Assembly (NCBI GenBank): GCA_035279705.1
Contig: DATEHG010000069.1
Coordinates: 7,515 to 71,514 of the forward strand
Length of the DNA: 64,000 nt
Origin: DATEHG01 sp035279705
GTDB lineage: Bacteria; Gemmatimonadota; Gemmatimonadetes; Gemmatimonadales; GWC2-71-9
Direction: 5' to 3'
Part shown: piece after piece, positions 1-8,051 of the stretch
Position numbering within the stretch: position 1 is the first letter of the stretch
How the letters are laid out: each line of letters starts with the position of its first letter
The notes under the pieces: model-generated
Told to the model about the DNA's origin: nothing
The model's database searches: none
The model's input: the letters and a program-made list of their open reading frames with translations, nothing else
Made by a program: the position numbers and the translations under genes

Positions 1-138
1 CCGGCGCATGAATCTCGGCAGGGGGCCGAACGGCTGCAGATACCGGGAGCGGACTCCCCAGTGGGTCAGCGCGACGGCGGCCGAGAAGGTGAATCCGCCC
101 AGGACGGTCAGGCGGACGATCGTGATGAGGAGCGGCAT
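1..138 (-). CDS. Partial membrane protein, possibly YggT-like (cut by window edge)
   Basis: The first 46 codons of a minus-strand gene are visible, starting at ATG 138 and open to the window edge. The N-terminus is one hydrophobic helix (about residues 3-26, MPLLITIVRLTVLGGF...), followed by a short basic stretch with LQPFGPLPRFMRR. That hydrophobic helix followed by a 'PFG...R..RR' segment resembles YggT-family proteins, but this is a weak inference from a fragment. It starts 11 bp after the stop of the lipoprotein gene upstream, so the two are probably co-transcribed. Confidence 0.45.
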   Translation of the reverse strand, partial: MPLLITIVRLTVLGGFTFSAAVALTHWGVRSRYLQPFGPLPRFMRR

Positions 139-148
139 GGTGCTGCGG

Positions 149-574
149 CTAGCGGGCGCCCGGAATCTTGAACTGGGCTGGCTCACCGGTGCGGAGGCCG
201 CAGGTCACGGTGAAGACACCGCCGTTGAGCGAGGCTTCTTCCTGGATGTCTCCCGTGGCGCGGCAGCCGGAGAGCTGCATGCCATCGGTCGAGCGGAAGA
301 CCACCGTGACCTCCGGCGAGCCATCGCGCACTGCCAGGCGGCGGATGGTGTACTTGCTGAGCGAGTCCACCCCGACCTGGCGCAGGGTCGCGGGGAGCCG
401 TCCCTGGTGGGCACTCTTGTAGCTCAGCACGGCGTCGATGGTGGCAAAGACGTCCCGGCCCAGCAGGTTGGCTTCGTCCTGCGCGTTGTTGGCCGGCTTG
501 TCGCTGGCCGGCTTCTTGTGGCAGGCAGCGAGCGCCACCAGCGCCAGCAGCAGGCTATTCCAGCGCAAACTCAC
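149..574 (-). CDS. Small putative lipoprotein of unknown function
   Basis: 141 aa. The N-terminus has a short basic segment, a hydrophobic core and a lipobox (LVALAAC, Cys18), so it is predicted to be lipidated and exported. The mature part starts with a Lys/Asn/Pro-rich linker and then a compact domain with DAVLSYKSAHQGRLP. This resembles the post-helix region of type II pseudopilins (GspG-like 'Y...G.LP') but lacks the prepilin helix. Two cysteines (SGCRATG and VTCGLRTG) may form a disulfide. It overlaps the 3' end of the desaturase gene by 20 bp. I do not recognise a specific family. Confidence 0.7.
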   Translation of the reverse strand: MSLRWNSLLLALVALAACHKKPASDKPANNAQDEANLLGRDVFATIDAVLSYKSAHQGRLPATLRQVGVDSLSKYTIRRLAVRDGSPEVTVVFRSTDGMQLSGCRATGDIQEEASLNGGVFTVTCGLRTGEPAQFKIPGAR

Positions 575-1529
575 GGTTGAACACCACCTCGAAGCTGAAC
601 GTCTTGGCCTTGCTCCGGGCCTCGATGTACTCGGCGATTTTCTGCAGCCGGCTGGGAATTCCCATGATCTTTTCCTGCGCCTTGCGGCCCAGTTCGTTCA
701 GCCCGCTCAGGCTCTCGATCCTCCAGTACTCGATCTGCTCCTGCACGATCTTGAGGTAATCCCGCGGCCCGTAGATCCCGGCCCTCCGGATTACGTCGGC
801 AATGTCCCGGAAGTGCGGCATGCTGTGCCCCGGCATCTCGATGCTGGGAAGAATGAACGAGGCGGAGTGCAGCGCTTCATCGGGATCGCGCTGCAGGATC
901 TCGTCGAACACCGTGCGGTAGAACTGGAAATGCCGCGCTTCCTCGGTGGCCACGTTGCGCAGCACTTCGCCCAGGGCCGGCTCGTATTCCGCCGCCAGCC
1001 GGCCGGTCTCGCTGTGGGAAGTCTGGGTCGCCCGCTCCTGCACGGTCGTGTACACGAACACCCGGTAGGGGTCCCGGTCCCACCCGGGGTGGAACCCGTT
1101 CCGGATGTAGTTGAACTGCATCTCCTCGAGGTGCCGCTGGTTGAACAGCCGCGTGTCCCGCCCGTAGTTGCTGAGCACGGCGCCATGCCGGTCCTCTTCG
1201 GCCGTCCACAGGTTGTTCCATTCGCGCCAGTAGCTGTCGTCCCCGAGGTAGACCGAGATGAGGCGGTGGAAATGGGGCAGCCCCTCCTCCGTGAGGAGGT
1301 TGAGCGCCAGCGCCGCGCGGATATGGTCGGGGATGGTCTGGGCCCGCTTGCGCAGGCCTTCGGTGTGCTCATCCGGCGATTCGCCGGGCTCGGGGCCGAG
1401 CAGGTCTTCCGGGAACCAGAGCGTCCGCTTGCGCTCGTGCGCCGCCATCAGCTCCTTGACCCGGGTTTCCATGTCCCGCAGCACCTCCAGCTTGGAGTGG
1501 AACAGCCGTGCCGCTTCGGTGAGGGCCAT
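555..1529 (-). CDS. Acyl-[acyl-carrier-protein] desaturase (soluble di-iron type)
   Basis: 324 aa, normal length for the plant-type stearoyl-ACP desaturase family (FA_desaturase_2), which inserts a cis double bond in acyl-ACP using a di-iron centre and O2. The iron-binding signatures are visible: EEGLPHFHR near residue 82, EEDRHG near 111 and EEARHFQFY near 197, the last two being the paired E-x-x-H helices. The start MALTEAARLF fits the family N-terminus. It has no signal peptide and no membrane span. A lipoprotein and a membrane-protein gene follow with overlap or near-overlap. It probably supplies unsaturated fatty acids for membrane phospholipids. Confidence 0.93.
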   Translation of the reverse strand: MALTEAARLFHSKLEVLRDMETRVKELMAAHERKRTLWFPEDLLGPEPGESPDEHTEGLRKRAQTIPDHIRAALALNLLTEEGLPHFHRLISVYLGDDSYWREWNNLWTAEEDRHGAVLSNYGRDTRLFNQRHLEEMQFNYIRNGFHPGWDRDPYRVFVYTTVQERATQTSHSETGRLAAEYEPALGEVLRNVATEEARHFQFYRTVFDEILQRDPDEALHSASFILPSIEMPGHSMPHFRDIADVIRRAGIYGPRDYLKIVQEQIEYWRIESLSGLNELGRKAQEKIMGIPSRLQKIAEYIEARSKAKTFSFEVVFNREFALE

Positions 1530-1638
1530 GGTCCGGTCCGGAATCGGGAAATAACGCGGGCCGCCGCGAGGTGCCGCGGCGACCGTTCAGGTGGCAAATG
1601 TGGTGGAAAGGAAGGCGGGAAGGAAGGCCGGGACCTGC

Positions 1639-2070
1639 TCAGCGATCGGCGGCCTCGAACTGCTTCTCCATCAGGTACCAGGTCCGCCGCCCGACATAGT
1701 CGGAACGGGCGAAGAGGCGGTGCCAGCCCGAAGTCAGCAGCATCGGCTCGGCCCTGAGGTCATCGGTCCAGAATTCGGCGACGTGGGCACCCAGCTCCCG
1801 GGCCCGCGTCTCGAACGCCTGCAGCAGTCGCCAGCCGTGTCCCTGGTGGCGGGCGTCCGGCTCGACCGCGATGTCGAGGAGCTGCGCCACGCCGCCACGC
1901 AGCCCGTAGCGCACTCCGCCGATCCAGTCGCCAATTTCGTTGGTCAGGACCAGGTAGTGCTCGTCTATCGCCTTCGGCTCGCCCACCCGCTCCTCTTCCC
2001 GCTGGAGCAGATCGGTGAACCACTCGGCGAAGTCCTCGCCCCGTTCCATTTCCCGTATCGTCAGACTCAT
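1639..2070 (-). CDS. GNAT-family N-acetyltransferase
   Basis: 143 aa from ATG 2070 (MSLTIREMERGEDF). An open frame continues upstream to 2271, but that extension is low-complexity and has no family similarity, so the internal ATG is chosen. The acetyl-CoA-binding motif A is clear: DIAVEPDARHQGHGWRLL near residues 68-85, with the Q-x-G-x-G/W loop. EFWTDD and a final aromatic strand follow. This is a stand-alone acetyltransferase; the acceptor (small amine or protein) cannot be told from the sequence. It is transcribed in the same direction as the desaturase, 109 bp away. Confidence 0.82.
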   Translation of the reverse strand: MSLTIREMERGEDFAEWFTDLLQREEERVGEPKAIDEHYLVLTNEIGDWIGGVRYGLRGGVAQLLDIAVEPDARHQGHGWRLLQAFETRARELGAHVAEFWTDDLRAEPMLLTSGWHRLFARSDYVGRRTWYLMEKQFEAADR

Positions 2071-2289
2071 CGTGTGCCTCGGTGACTGCCACTGCTGAAA
2101 CGTTGCGAACAGCACGGAAGTTCTGCACTGGAGAGAACGGCAAGGTAGGTGCCACCGGCGTACAGTGGCGTGGCCATGATTACAAGCTAATACACCACAA
2201 GAAGTTCCGGGTTCCTCCCGGTTCGACTCCGGCGGTCCGGCCGTCCGGATCCGGGACGGAGAATTCCGCAAATGTGTCTATCTGGCGGG
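2071..2289. other. Intergenic region, no gene seen
   Basis: 219 bp between the GNAT gene start and the stop of the small Cys-rich membrane protein. It holds the probable promoter of the GNAT gene on the minus strand. A stretch near 2213-2240 contains GGTTCGACTCC, the T-arm consensus of tRNA/tmRNA, but no matching acceptor or anticodon arm can be folded around it. I see no other feature. Confidence 0.4.
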
Positions 2290-2565
2290 TCACTGTGTCC
2301 GGCAGCTGCGCTCCTCCGGCACGATCCGGCCGCACGCGATCGCGTCATTCATCCCGCTGGTGAGCGGGCCACAGGCCGTGGTCTGGGCCGACTGCACCGC
2401 TTCCCCTTCGGTGGCATGAGACGCGGTGGCACAGTTCCGCTTGCCGTTGTAGGTCACGCACACCTCGCAGGTGACCTTCTGGGCGCTCAGCGTGTTGTAG
2501 AGCAGGAGGCCGACGAAGCCGACCACCACCAGCACGATCACCAGCTTCCGCTGGGCGCGGGTCAT
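2290..2565 (-). CDS. Small single-span membrane protein with external cysteines
   Basis: 91 aa from ATG 2565, whose start overlaps the stop of the Yip1-like gene (ATGA), so it is translationally coupled. The cytoplasmic N-terminus is basic (MTRAQRKL), followed by one transmembrane helix (about residues 9-24, VIVLVVVGFVGLLLY). A 65-residue presumably external domain contains six cysteines, beginning CEVC and then C-x20-C, with two more near the end. The pattern suggests two or three disulfides. The family is not recognised; a role linked to the Yip1-like partner is inferred only from coupling. Confidence 0.65.
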   Translation of the reverse strand: MTRAQRKLVIVLVVVGFVGLLLYNTLSAQKVTCEVCVTYNGKRNCATASHATEGEAVQSAQTTACGPLTSGMNDAIACGRIVPEERSCRTQ

Positions 2566-3281
2566 CCGGCGGCCCGCACTGCGCCCCACACCCCCCAGAG
2601 GCCCGGCAGCAGCCACACGATTCCTGCCCCGATCAGCGCCTTCTTCAGCTCGATCTTGCCGGTGACAGAGAGGCCGAGCGCGAGCAGCCCCGTGCACCAC
2701 AGGGTGATCAGGTCGAACCGGCCGAGGATCGTGAGCAGGACGAAATGGGCGTCCGGATCGATGAATCTGGCCGGGCCGAGTTGCAGGGCATAGCGGGAGG
2801 TGAGGGTGTCGGCTGAAACCACCGCTGCCTGGAGCAGGTTGGTCAGGCCCTCGAGCACTCTCGGGAACATGGCGTACACGGCGACCATGCAGGCGGCCTC
2901 GAGTTCCTGCCGCGCGCCCACGAACTTCCCCGCAATCCAGAGGAAGAACCCGATGACCAGGGGCGCCACGAGGAGCACGACGGGAATGATGACGGTGGTG
3001 AACTTGGTGGCGATCTGCCGGCCCTTGTCCACCTGCTCCTGCGTCATGGCCGGGTTCTGGCGCTGCTGGACGGCCATCGCCCGATCAAACTCGGCGTCGT
3101 ACATCGGCTGCAGCAGGCCGCGCCCTCCGAAGAACAGGGCGATCGAAACCGCGAACATGATCAGCAGCGGCAGCCAGAATCCGCTCGTGGCGCGCCGGGT
3201 AAAGACCGCGCGCGGCGCGTAGAAGATTTCGAGGAAGTCTTCCCAGATCGGGACCGGGGCAGCGGATACGGGGGCGGTCAT
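2562..3281 (-). CDS. Yip1-domain integral membrane protein
   Basis: 239 aa from ATG 3281 (MTAPVSAAPVP). The frame stays open farther upstream, but that part is not membrane-like and carries no recognisable domain. Five hydrophobic helices are seen (around residues 32-52, 95-117, 130-150, 178-198 and 210-232). The N-terminal APRAVFTRR segment before the first helix is the typical bacterial Yip1/YIP1-like arrangement. Function in bacteria is not established; a membrane scaffold or transport accessory is possible. It is divergent from the chemosensory operon and coupled to the small Cys-rich membrane protein downstream. Confidence 0.7.
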   Translation of the reverse strand: MTAPVSAAPVPIWEDFLEIFYAPRAVFTRRATSGFWLPLLIMFAVSIALFFGGRGLLQPMYDAEFDRAMAVQQRQNPAMTQEQVDKGRQIATKFTTVIIPVVLLVAPLVIGFFLWIAGKFVGARQELEAACMVAVYAMFPRVLEGLTNLLQAAVVSADTLTSRYALQLGPARFIDPDAHFVLLTILGRFDLITLWCTGLLALGLSVTGKIELKKALIGAGIVWLLPGLWGVWGAVRAAG

Positions 3282-3515
3282 GGGATTTGGTGATCCTCCG
3301 GCAGGTGGGCGTCGTCGGTGCCGAACGACCTGAAGTATCGTGCCATCGTGCCCGATCGGCCACTGGCCGGCGGGCGGCGCGGCCGTCGGTGACAAATTTC
3401 TTACACCCGCAATACTCGAACATTGGAGGCCGTGCCGCAATCGGTTATTTTCAATAGCCCTCCGTACACACCGCCGACATTCGCAGCCAACGGAACCTGG
3501 TCTAGGAGTCCACGA
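3282..3515. promoter_or_regulatory. Divergent promoter region (Yip1-like gene / chemosensory operon)
   Basis: 234 bp separating divergent genes. It is visibly richer in A/T around 3390-3500 than the flanking coding sequence, including ACAAATTTCTTACACC and a TTATTTTCAATA stretch, as expected for promoters. No confident -35/-10 pair or operator palindrome is seen. The receiver gene has a strong Shine-Dalgarno AGGAG at 3504-3508, seven bases before a TTG start at 3516. Confidence 0.5.
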
Positions 3516-3893
3516 TTGAGAATTCTGATCGTCGAGGACGCCCCCCTCGTCCAGAAGATGTACCGCCTGGTGTTTTCGCCCCGGGATCACGACCTGGTGA
3601 TGGCCGCCAACGGCATCGAGGGGCTGCAGCTTCTCGACCAGCCGGGGATCCCCTTCGACCTCATCCTGCTCGATCTCCGCATGCCGGACATGGATGGCGC
3701 CGAGTTCATCGGCCGGGTTCGTGCCGGGCCCTGGTCGTCGGTTCCGGTCATCCTGACGACCGCTGAGCCGGAGGACTCGCCGCTGCTGCAGCTGGCCCGG
3801 ACGCGGGGCGCCTCGGTCACGGTGCGGAAGCCGTGGAAGCCGCAGGAACTGCGCGATGCGGTGGCCGCGCTGCTGGGGGGAGGCGGCGGATGA
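3516..3893 (+). CDS. Single-domain response regulator (CheY-like)
   Basis: 125 aa, a lone receiver domain. The start is set at TTG 3516 because AGGAG lies seven bases upstream and the domain begins directly (MRILIVEDAP). An upstream GTG/ATG frame to 3423 would only add a low-complexity tail. The acidic pocket is E7/D8, the phospho-acceptor is Asp53 (LLDLRMPDMDG), then come the TTAE switch region and the conserved Lys in VRKPW. No output domain is present. It is the first gene of the chemosensory operon and overlaps the next receiver gene (ATGA). It probably acts as phosphate acceptor for the CheA encoded downstream. Confidence 0.9.
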   Translation: MRILIVEDAPLVQKMYRLVFSPRDHDLVMAANGIEGLQLLDQPGIPFDLILLDLRMPDMDGAEFIGRVRAGPWSSVPVILTTAEPEDSPLLQLARTRGASVTVRKPWKPQELRDAVAALLGGGGG

Positions 3894-4300
3894 GCGGCGC
3901 GAGTCCCGGCACCTTTCTGGTGGTCGACGATTCCCGGCTGCACCATCAGATGTACAAGGTCATCTTCTCGCAGGCCCCGCTCACGGGCAGCACCCTGCTG
4001 CACGCCCATAACGGCCGGGAGGGCTACGCCGCGCTCACCACCCGCCCTGACGTGACCCTGGTCTTCCTCGATCTCAACATGCCGGAGATGAACGGCCTGG
4101 AGTTCCTGGCCCGGCGCCGGGCCGAGGCGCTGCACCCTCACATTCCGGTCGTCCTCGTCACCACGGAAAGCACCGCGGAGGATGAAGCAAGAGGGCGATC
4201 TGCCGGCGCCTGGGAGTACCTGCGCAAGCCGTTCACTCCCGCGGACGTGGTGGGGCTGGTGGCCCGGGCCCAGGCCGAGGCCCGGGGGCGCGCTCCCTGA
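3890..4300 (+). CDS. Second single-domain response regulator (CheY-like)
   Basis: 136 aa. ATG 3890 overlaps the previous stop, with a GGAGGCGG ribosome-binding site just before it. Receiver landmarks are D13/D14 in VVDD, phospho-acceptor Asp61 (FLDLNMPEMNG), VTTES, and YLRKPF with the conserved Lys. It has no DNA-binding or enzymatic output. Two adjacent lone receivers at the head of a CheA operon suggest one is the output and the other a phosphate sink or adaptor, as known in multi-CheY systems. Which is which cannot be read from the sequence. Confidence 0.9.
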   Translation: MSGASPGTFLVVDDSRLHHQMYKVIFSQAPLTGSTLLHAHNGREGYAALTTRPDVTLVFLDLNMPEMNGLEFLARRRAEALHPHIPVVLVTTESTAEDEARGRSAGAWEYLRKPFTPADVVGLVARAQAEARGRAP

Positions 4301-4301
4301 A

Positions 4302-5951
4302 ATGACCGATGACAACGCCTTTGCCGAACTGCTTCAGGACTACATCGGTGAGTGTCTGCCGCTGGCCGAAGCGGTAGCCGACGGCTTCATCGAGCTCGAG
4401 CAACGGTGGCAGGCCGGGGACGCGGCCGACGAGCGGATTGCGCCGCTCAAGGGCACCCTCCATACCCTCAAGGGCAACTCCGCAATGATGGGCTTTGCCC
4501 ATCTGCAGGAGCTGGCCCACGCACTCGAAGATCTGCTTGGACGGCTGGGCGCCGAACCGCAACTGCGGGTACCGAGTGCCGACCTGCTGGTGGCGGGTGG
4601 CGGACTTCTGGTCGAGCTGGTGCCGCGGGCGGGAGACAAGGCGGCCGGAAAGGAACGCTCGGCGAGCTATGTCGCCCGGGTCCGGGAGGCGTTGGCGCAA
4701 GCTGGTGCGGCGGCCGCCGGACCTCTCGAACGCCGCTCGGCGGCTCCGGCGCGGGGGCGCCGGGCCGACGACCAGGTCGAGGCCGGCAGTGAACTCATCC
4801 GCATCGAAGCGAGGCGCCTGGACGCGCTGCTGGAAATCTTCGGCGAGGCCGTCATTGCTCACGCCGGGCTGGCCCATGCCGCGCGCCGCCTGACCCGGAG
4901 GGATCGGGGACGGCCGGAGGTGCTGGAACTCGATCGCGGCCTCTCCGGCCTGGAACAGACGCTGCTGCGCCTCGAGAGCGCCCTCATGGAGGCACGGCTG
5001 GTCCCGATCGGTGGCGTATTCGCCCGTTTCGGGCGGCTGGTGCGGGACCTGGCCCACGGCGAGCACAAGCGGGTCCGCCTGGTGACGACGGGAGTCGAGA
5101 CCCGCCTCGACAAGTCGGTGGTGGACCGGATCGGCGAACCGCTGGTTCACCTGGTGACCAACGCGCTCATCCACGGCGTTGAACCTCCGGCCGAACGGGA
5201 GCGGGGGGGCAAGCCCGCCGAGGCCACGCTGACCCTCACCGCCACCCCGCGCAGCGACCGGGTCATCGTGACCGTCGCGGATGACGGACGCGGACTCGAT
5301 CCCGGCAGGCTCCTGCTCAAGGCCCAATCACTCGGGCTGGCACCGGCCAATCCCACGCCCGAGGAAATTCTGACGCTCGCCTTCCTGCCTGGTCTCTCCA
5401 CCTCGGACCAGGTCGGTGCCATGGCCGGACGCGGTGTCGGGCTGGATGTCGTCGCCGGCAGCATTCGCGCGCTGGGTGGCAGCGTGGCGGTGGCCAGTAC
5501 GCCCGGCAAGGGTGCGACGTTCACACTCACCCTGCCGCTCACGGTGGCTGTGGTCCGTTCCCTCATGATCGAATCGCTGGGAGAGCGCTACGCCATTCCG
5601 CTGCACGGCGTGGCGGAAACCGTCCGGTTGGGTGCCGACGACGTCCACGAGATTGAAGGACGCGGGATGCTGCTGTGGCGGGGTGAACTGATCCCGGTCC
5701 AGGACGCCGGCGATCTGCTCCGGAACGGGACCCGGGGCCAGGGGCGCTACTGCGTGGTACTGCAGGCCGAGTCCCGGCGCCGCGGGCTCTTGGTAGACCG
5801 GGTCATCGGGCACCAGGAAATCGTGGCCAAGGGTCTCGACCCGGTGCTGGGCCGGCCGCCGGTGGTGTCGGGAACGGCCGTGATGGGGGACGGGCGGGTG
5901 ACCTGCATCCTGGATCCCGCTCGCATCGTCGAACGACGATTCGACTCCTGA
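4302..5951 (+). CDS. cheA: Chemotaxis-type histidine kinase CheA (no P2 domain)
   Basis: 549 aa from ATG 4302, just after the receiver stop. P1/Hpt domain at about 1-115 with phospho-site His54 in TLHTLKGNSAMMG. A short Ala/Arg linker (about 130-170) stands where the CheY/CheB-binding P2 domain would normally be, so P2 is missing. The P3 dimerisation helices follow (about 175-255), then the P4 ATPase with an N box HLVTNALIHG, G1 DDGRGLD and G2 GRGVGLDVV. The C-terminal P5 CheW-like domain covers about 420-545. It phosphorylates the operon's receivers and CheB in response to the MCP. Confidence 0.95.
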   Translation: MTDDNAFAELLQDYIGECLPLAEAVADGFIELEQRWQAGDAADERIAPLKGTLHTLKGNSAMMGFAHLQELAHALEDLLGRLGAEPQLRVPSADLLVAGGGLLVELVPRAGDKAAGKERSASYVARVREALAQAGAAAAGPLERRSAAPARGRRADDQVEAGSELIRIEARRLDALLEIFGEAVIAHAGLAHAARRLTRRDRGRPEVLELDRGLSGLEQTLLRLESALMEARLVPIGGVFARFGRLVRDLAHGEHKRVRLVTTGVETRLDKSVVDRIGEPLVHLVTNALIHGVEPPAERERGGKPAEATLTLTATPRSDRVIVTVADDGRGLDPGRLLLKAQSLGLAPANPTPEEILTLAFLPGLSTSDQVGAMAGRGVGLDVVAGSIRALGGSVAVASTPGKGATFTLTLPLTVAVVRSLMIESLGERYAIPLHGVAETVRLGADDVHEIEGRGMLLWRGELIPVQDAGDLLRNGTRGQGRYCVVLQAESRRRGLLVDRVIGHQEIVAKGLDPVLGRPPVVSGTAVMGDGRVTCILDPARIVERRFDS

Positions 5952-5960
5952 GGAGCCAAC

Positions 5961-6521
5961 ATGCCGCCCAAACGAGCCTCCTCCCGTACCACCGACCCGT
6001 CCGTCGCGCCGCCCGCGAGCGAACGGCTTCTCGCTTTCGCCGACGATCTGTCGCGACAGCAGGCCGCGGCCGCACCCAAGGCACCCGACCCCGAACTCCA
6101 TCTCGTCACCTTCCGCCTCGAACGCGAGTCGTTTGCCGTACCGATCGAGCGGGTGCGCGAGGTGGTCCGGGTGAGCGACATCACCCGCGTGCCGGAGGCC
6201 CCGCCCCACATTCGCGGAGTCACCAACCTTCGGGGCCGGGTGCTCCCGGTGGTGGAACTTCGCACCCGCCTCGGCCTGACGGCGGCGGTGATCACTCCGG
6301 CCTCCCGCGTTCTCGTCGTCGAGGCACACGGGCGGGTCCTCGGTCTGCTGGTGGACGGCGTGTCGCGCGTGGTCAAGGTGCCGTCCTCCGCCGTCGTGCC
6401 GCCGCCAGAGGAGGTGCTGTCCGATCGCACCGACTACATCCCCGGGGTAGCCCGGACCGGCGATACCCTCCTGATCCTGCTTGATCTCGACCGTGCCCTG
6501 CTGTTGTCCGATGAACGCTGA
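5961..6521 (+). CDS. cheW: Chemotaxis coupling protein CheW
   Basis: 186 aa; AGGAG lies at 5951-5955 before ATG 5961. The N-terminal 45 residues are a Pro/Arg/Ser-rich extension absent from minimal CheW. The CheW/SH3-like domain then runs from LHLVTFRLERESFAVP to the end, with the typical IERVREVVR, VTNLRGRVLPVVELR and LVDGVSRVV segments. It joins the MCP below to the P5 domain of CheA. It sits between cheA and the MCP gene in one operon. Confidence 0.94.
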   Translation: MPPKRASSRTTDPSVAPPASERLLAFADDLSRQQAAAAPKAPDPELHLVTFRLERESFAVPIERVREVVRVSDITRVPEAPPHIRGVTNLRGRVLPVVELRTRLGLTAAVITPASRVLVVEAHGRVLGLLVDGVSRVVKVPSSAVVPPPEEVLSDRTDYIPGVARTGDTLLILLDLDRALLLSDER

Positions 6522-6554
6522 CCACCCCACTTCCCTCAGCCCCGTGATGCTCCC

Positions 6555-8051
6555 ATGAGCGATGGACTCGTGCAGCTGGTGCGTGACTGGACCATCCGCC
6601 GGAAGATTCTGACCGGCTTTTCGCTCGTGCTGCTGATTACCGCGCTGCTGGGCTGGATCTCCTGGCGAGAGCTCGAACGGATGCGTACCGCGGCCGGCGC
6701 CGCCGCGCGCGGCGAGATCACCGGCGCGGTACTGGACCAGTTGAGCCAGGGCAGCAGTCTCTGGATCCTGGCTCTGGTCGCCACGGCGGTGCTCGTGGGC
6801 CTGGCCCTTGCCCTCTTCCTGGCCAGGATCATCGGCGATCCGCTGACCAACCTCGGCATCCTGGCGGAACAGGTCTCCAAGGGAGACTTGAGCAAGGACA
6901 TCGTCAGCCGCTCCCGGGACGAGATCGGCTGGCTGGAACACTCGATGCGGACGATGGTCAAGAATCTGCGCCAGATCGTCGGCCAGATTGCCGCTTCCTC
7001 GGCGGCGGCGGCCACGACGGCCGAGCAGGTCTCGGCCGCGGCCACCCAGATGGCCCGCGGAGCCGAGGCCCAGTCGAGTTCGACCGAGGAGACGTCCGCC
7101 ACGATGGTCGAGATGGCCGCGCAGATGCAGGCGCTGGCCCGCAACGCCGAGGCCCTGGCCGCCAACGTGGATGAGACCTCGACCTCGATTCACGAGATGA
7201 GCACCGTCCTGGGGCAGACTTCGAAGAACGGCGAAGGACTGCTCCAGGCGGTCGAGGAGGCCATGGGCCGTCTCAGCCAGATGATCGAGAACATGACGCG
7301 TATCGCCGCCCGGGTGCACGAGGTCGACGAGGTCTCCAAGCGTTCCGCCGGCGAGGTGCGTGGCGGCGGGGAGCGGCTGCACAACTCCATCGGCCTGATC
7401 GGCGAGCGCTCCGAGGAAATCGGCAAGATCATCCGGGTCATCGACGACATTGCCGATCAGACCAACCTCCTGGCCCTCAATGCCACGATCGAGGCCGCCC
7501 GCGCCGGAGACGCCGGCAAGGGATTCGCCGTCGTGGCCGACGAGGTCCGCCGCCTGGCGGAGCGCTCGGCCCAGGCCACCCAGGAGATCGGCGACCTGAT
7601 CGAAACCGTTCAGAAGGAAACCCGCAGCGCGGTGCAGCTGATGGAGCAGGTCCTGTCAGGCATCGTCGGCTCGATCGATCGGACCTCCACCCTGGTGGGC
7701 GAAGTCGCCGGCTCCGCCGAATCGCAGGCCACCGATGCCCGGCAGGTCTTGCAGGCCGCGGGCAACATGTCCGCGCTGACCCGCCAGATCTCCAACTCGA
7801 TCCGGGAAAATGCCGCGGGCGCCCGCGAGGTCACCCAGGCGGCGGAGAAGATGAACCAGCTCACCCACCAGATGTCCGAAGCCGTCGCCGAGCAGCGCCG
7901 CGGCGGTGAGATGGTGGTCAAGGCGGTCGAGTCGATCGCCCTGGTGTCCCGGCAGAATCTGGTGGCGGTGGAGCAGCTCACCGGTGCGGCCAAGTCCCTG
8001 GCCTCGGAGTCCGAGGCGCTCAAACAGCGCGTCGGATCCTTCACGATCTGA
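6555..8051 (+). CDS. Methyl-accepting chemotaxis protein with minimal external domain
   Basis: 498 aa. TM1 is at about 18-37 and TM2 at about 68-91. The external loop between them is only about 30 residues, too short for a 4-helix bundle, Cache or PAS ligand domain. HAMP spans about 92-145, then the long cytoplasmic hairpin carries the conserved tip IDDIADQTNLLALNATIEAAR and GKGFAVVADEVRRLAERS. Gln/Glu-rich methylation helices flank the tip. Input probably comes from within the membrane, the HAMP region or a partner protein. Its stop overlaps the start of the HEAT-repeat gene by one base. Confidence 0.93.
   Translation: MSDGLVQLVRDWTIRRKILTGFSLVLLITALLGWISWRELERMRTAAGAAARGEITGAVLDQLSQGSSLWILALVATAVLVGLALALFLARIIGDPLTNLGILAEQVSKGDLSKDIVSRSRDEIGWLEHSMRTMVKNLRQIVGQIAASSAAAATTAEQVSAAATQMARGAEAQSSSTEETSATMVEMAAQMQALARNAEALAANVDETSTSIHEMSTVLGQTSKNGEGLLQAVEEAMGRLSQMIENMTRIAARVHEVDEVSKRSAGEVRGGGERLHNSIGLIGERSEEIGKIIRVIDDIADQTNLLALNATIEAARAGDAGKGFAVVADEVRRLAERSAQATQEIGDLIETVQKETRSAVQLMEQVLSGIVGSIDRTSTLVGEVAGSAESQATDARQVLQAAGNMSALTRQISNSIRENAAGAREVTQAAEKMNQLTHQMSEAVAEQRRGGEMVVKAVESIALVSRQNLVAVEQLTGAAKSLASESEALKQRVGSFTI

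Noticed and set aside
438..1757. Long plus-strand open frame opposite the acyl-ACP desaturase
   Set aside because: It is the GC-rich antisense of a clear gene, with no domain, start signal or family character.
2205..2245. T-arm-like sequence GGTTCGACTCC suggesting a tRNA or the 3' end of tmRNA
   Set aside because: No matching 7-bp acceptor stem, D arm or anticodon arm can be folded around it, and there is no room for a full tmRNA.
5328..7382. 684-codon minus-strand open frame opposite cheA, cheW and the MCP gene
   Set aside because: It crosses three genes in antisense; its His/Gly/Arg-rich composition is typical of mirror frames in GC-rich DNA.
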